From contig JAEMRY010000075.1 of the NCBI GenBank assembly GCA_016463105.1, positions 1 to 6,128 on the forward strand: DNA of 6,128 bases. The letters are read 5' to 3'. Below are positions 5,686 through 6,128 of the stretch, piece after piece. Source of the DNA: Ilumatobacteraceae bacterium (GTDB lineage: Bacteria; Actinomycetota; Acidimicrobiia; Acidimicrobiales; Ilumatobacteraceae). Position numbers and translations under genes: made by a program. Positions within the stretch are counted from its first letter, which is position 1. The number at the start of each line of letters is the position of its first letter. The notes under the pieces were generated by a model, which was given only the letters and a program-made list of their open reading frames with translations, was not told where the DNA came from and did no database searches.

Positions 5686-5691
5686 TACATT
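5686..5691 (+). promoter_or_regulatory. Candidate -10 (TACATT) for a leaderless phosphatase transcript
   Basis: TACATT fits TAnnnT and ends 6 bases before the GTG at 5698, placing transcription start at or next to the start codon. No SD precedes that GTG. The -35 region is poor. Confidence 0.35.
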
Positions 5692-5697
5692 TTTCAC

Positions 5698-6128
5698 GTG
5701 ACTCTTTACATAGTTCGCCACGCCAAAGCAGGAAAGCGCAGCGAATGGGAGGGCCCAGACGAGATGCGACCCCTTAGCGATAAAGGTTGGGAGCAAGCAC
5801 AAGCACTCGCAGAAAAACTTAAGTTAATTTCACCAACCAATTTAATTTCGAGTCCAGCCACAAGATGTATACAAACTCTTAAGCCACTCAGTAAAGCAAT
5901 AAATATCAAAATTGTTTCTGATCAGCGGTTATTTGAACATGGTGATATTGCAAAAACTCTAGAGGTGCTCGAAGAAGTCGAAGATTCAACTGTGATTTCA
6001 AGTCATGGTGACATGATTCCTGAAGTAATTAAATTACTTGAGCGCCGCGGAATGGAAATCGGGTCTAAGCCAGATTGGCGAAAAGCCTCGGTCTGGGTTG
6101 TTGAGCGCACAAATCGCGGATTCAAATC
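5698..6128 (+). CDS. Histidine phosphatase, SixA-like (3' end beyond window)
   Basis: A 2H phosphatase of the phosphoglycerate-mutase-like fold. The frame is open for 143 codons from GTG 5698 to the right edge. It begins MTLYIVRHAKAGKRSEW, with the RH signature at R7-H8 (H8 the phospho-acceptor). PLSDKGWEQAQALAEKL at 25-41 follows, then SSPATRC at 51-57 with the conserved R56, E80/H81, and the second histidine H103 in SSHGD. This order and the short spacing are those of SixA-type phosphatases (usually about 150-170 aa), so only a short C-terminal piece is missing. SixA in E. coli acts on phosphohistidine proteins, but actinobacterial relatives may act on other phosphoesters, so the substrate is open. 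The GTG lacks an SD and may be leaderless. Bases 5698-5802 also form an open frame on the minus strand continuous with the molybdoenzyme, which I take to be a shadow. Confidence 0.9.
   Translation, partial: MTLYIVRHAKAGKRSEWEGPDEMRPLSDKGWEQAQALAEKLKLISPTNLISSPATRCIQTLKPLSKAINIKIVSDQRLFEHGDIAKTLEVLEEVEDSTVISSHGDMIPEVIKLLERRGMEIGSKPDWRKASVWVVERTNRGFK

Overview
The window looks like a core chromosomal segment of a low-to-moderate GC actinobacterium. The gene set points there: a WhiB1-type regulator, a PdtaS-type sensor kinase, a DUF3107 protein and a SufR-like regulator. The modest GC content and frequent GTG starts would fit a freshwater or marine Acidimicrobiia/Ilumatobacter-like lineage, but that placement is inference. 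I see no mobile element, CRISPR array, tRNA or rRNA.

Layout, left to right. A short open tail of a + strand gene enters at the left edge (about 1-59). It converges on a cytoplasmic glycerophosphodiester phosphodiesterase (69-761, -). A 148-bp divergent promoter region follows, holding a perfect 12-bp palindrome. Then comes whiB1 (910-1212, +), which converges on pdtaS (1236-2735, -) across a perfect 22-bp palindrome that also serves as terminator. Upstream of pdtaS, 15 bp away and probably in the same transcript, is a DUF3107 gene (2751-2987, -). Next is mrp (3057-4205, -), divergent from a sufR-like regulator (4272-5009, +) across a 66-bp gap. sufR converges on a sulfite-oxidase-like molybdoenzyme (5020-5631, -). 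That gene is in turn divergent, again across 66 bp, from a histidine phosphatase of SixA type (5698 to beyond the right edge, +).

How the genes fit together. whiB1 converging on pdtaS is, as I recall it, the arrangement in Mycobacterium tuberculosis, and the DUF3107 relative (TB9.4) lies close by there too. I therefore read this as a deeply conserved actinobacterial neighbourhood. An iron-sulfur theme runs through the middle: WhiB1 carries a redox/NO-sensitive [4Fe-4S] cluster, Mrp is a Fe-S carrier ATPase, and the SufR-like protein has the cysteine pattern of an Fe-S-sensing repressor. The shared mrp/sufR control region suggests that Mrp supply is tuned to cluster status.

I do not see a novel multi-gene system. 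The points most worth following are regulatory: a LexA-box-like palindrome inside the whiB1 promoter, a one-mismatch copy beside the molybdoenzyme start, probable leaderless GTG starts, and a recurring TAGTGT element ahead of three genes. Three long reading frames (mrp, sufR, molybdoenzyme) have likely over-extended 5' ends, which I have trimmed.
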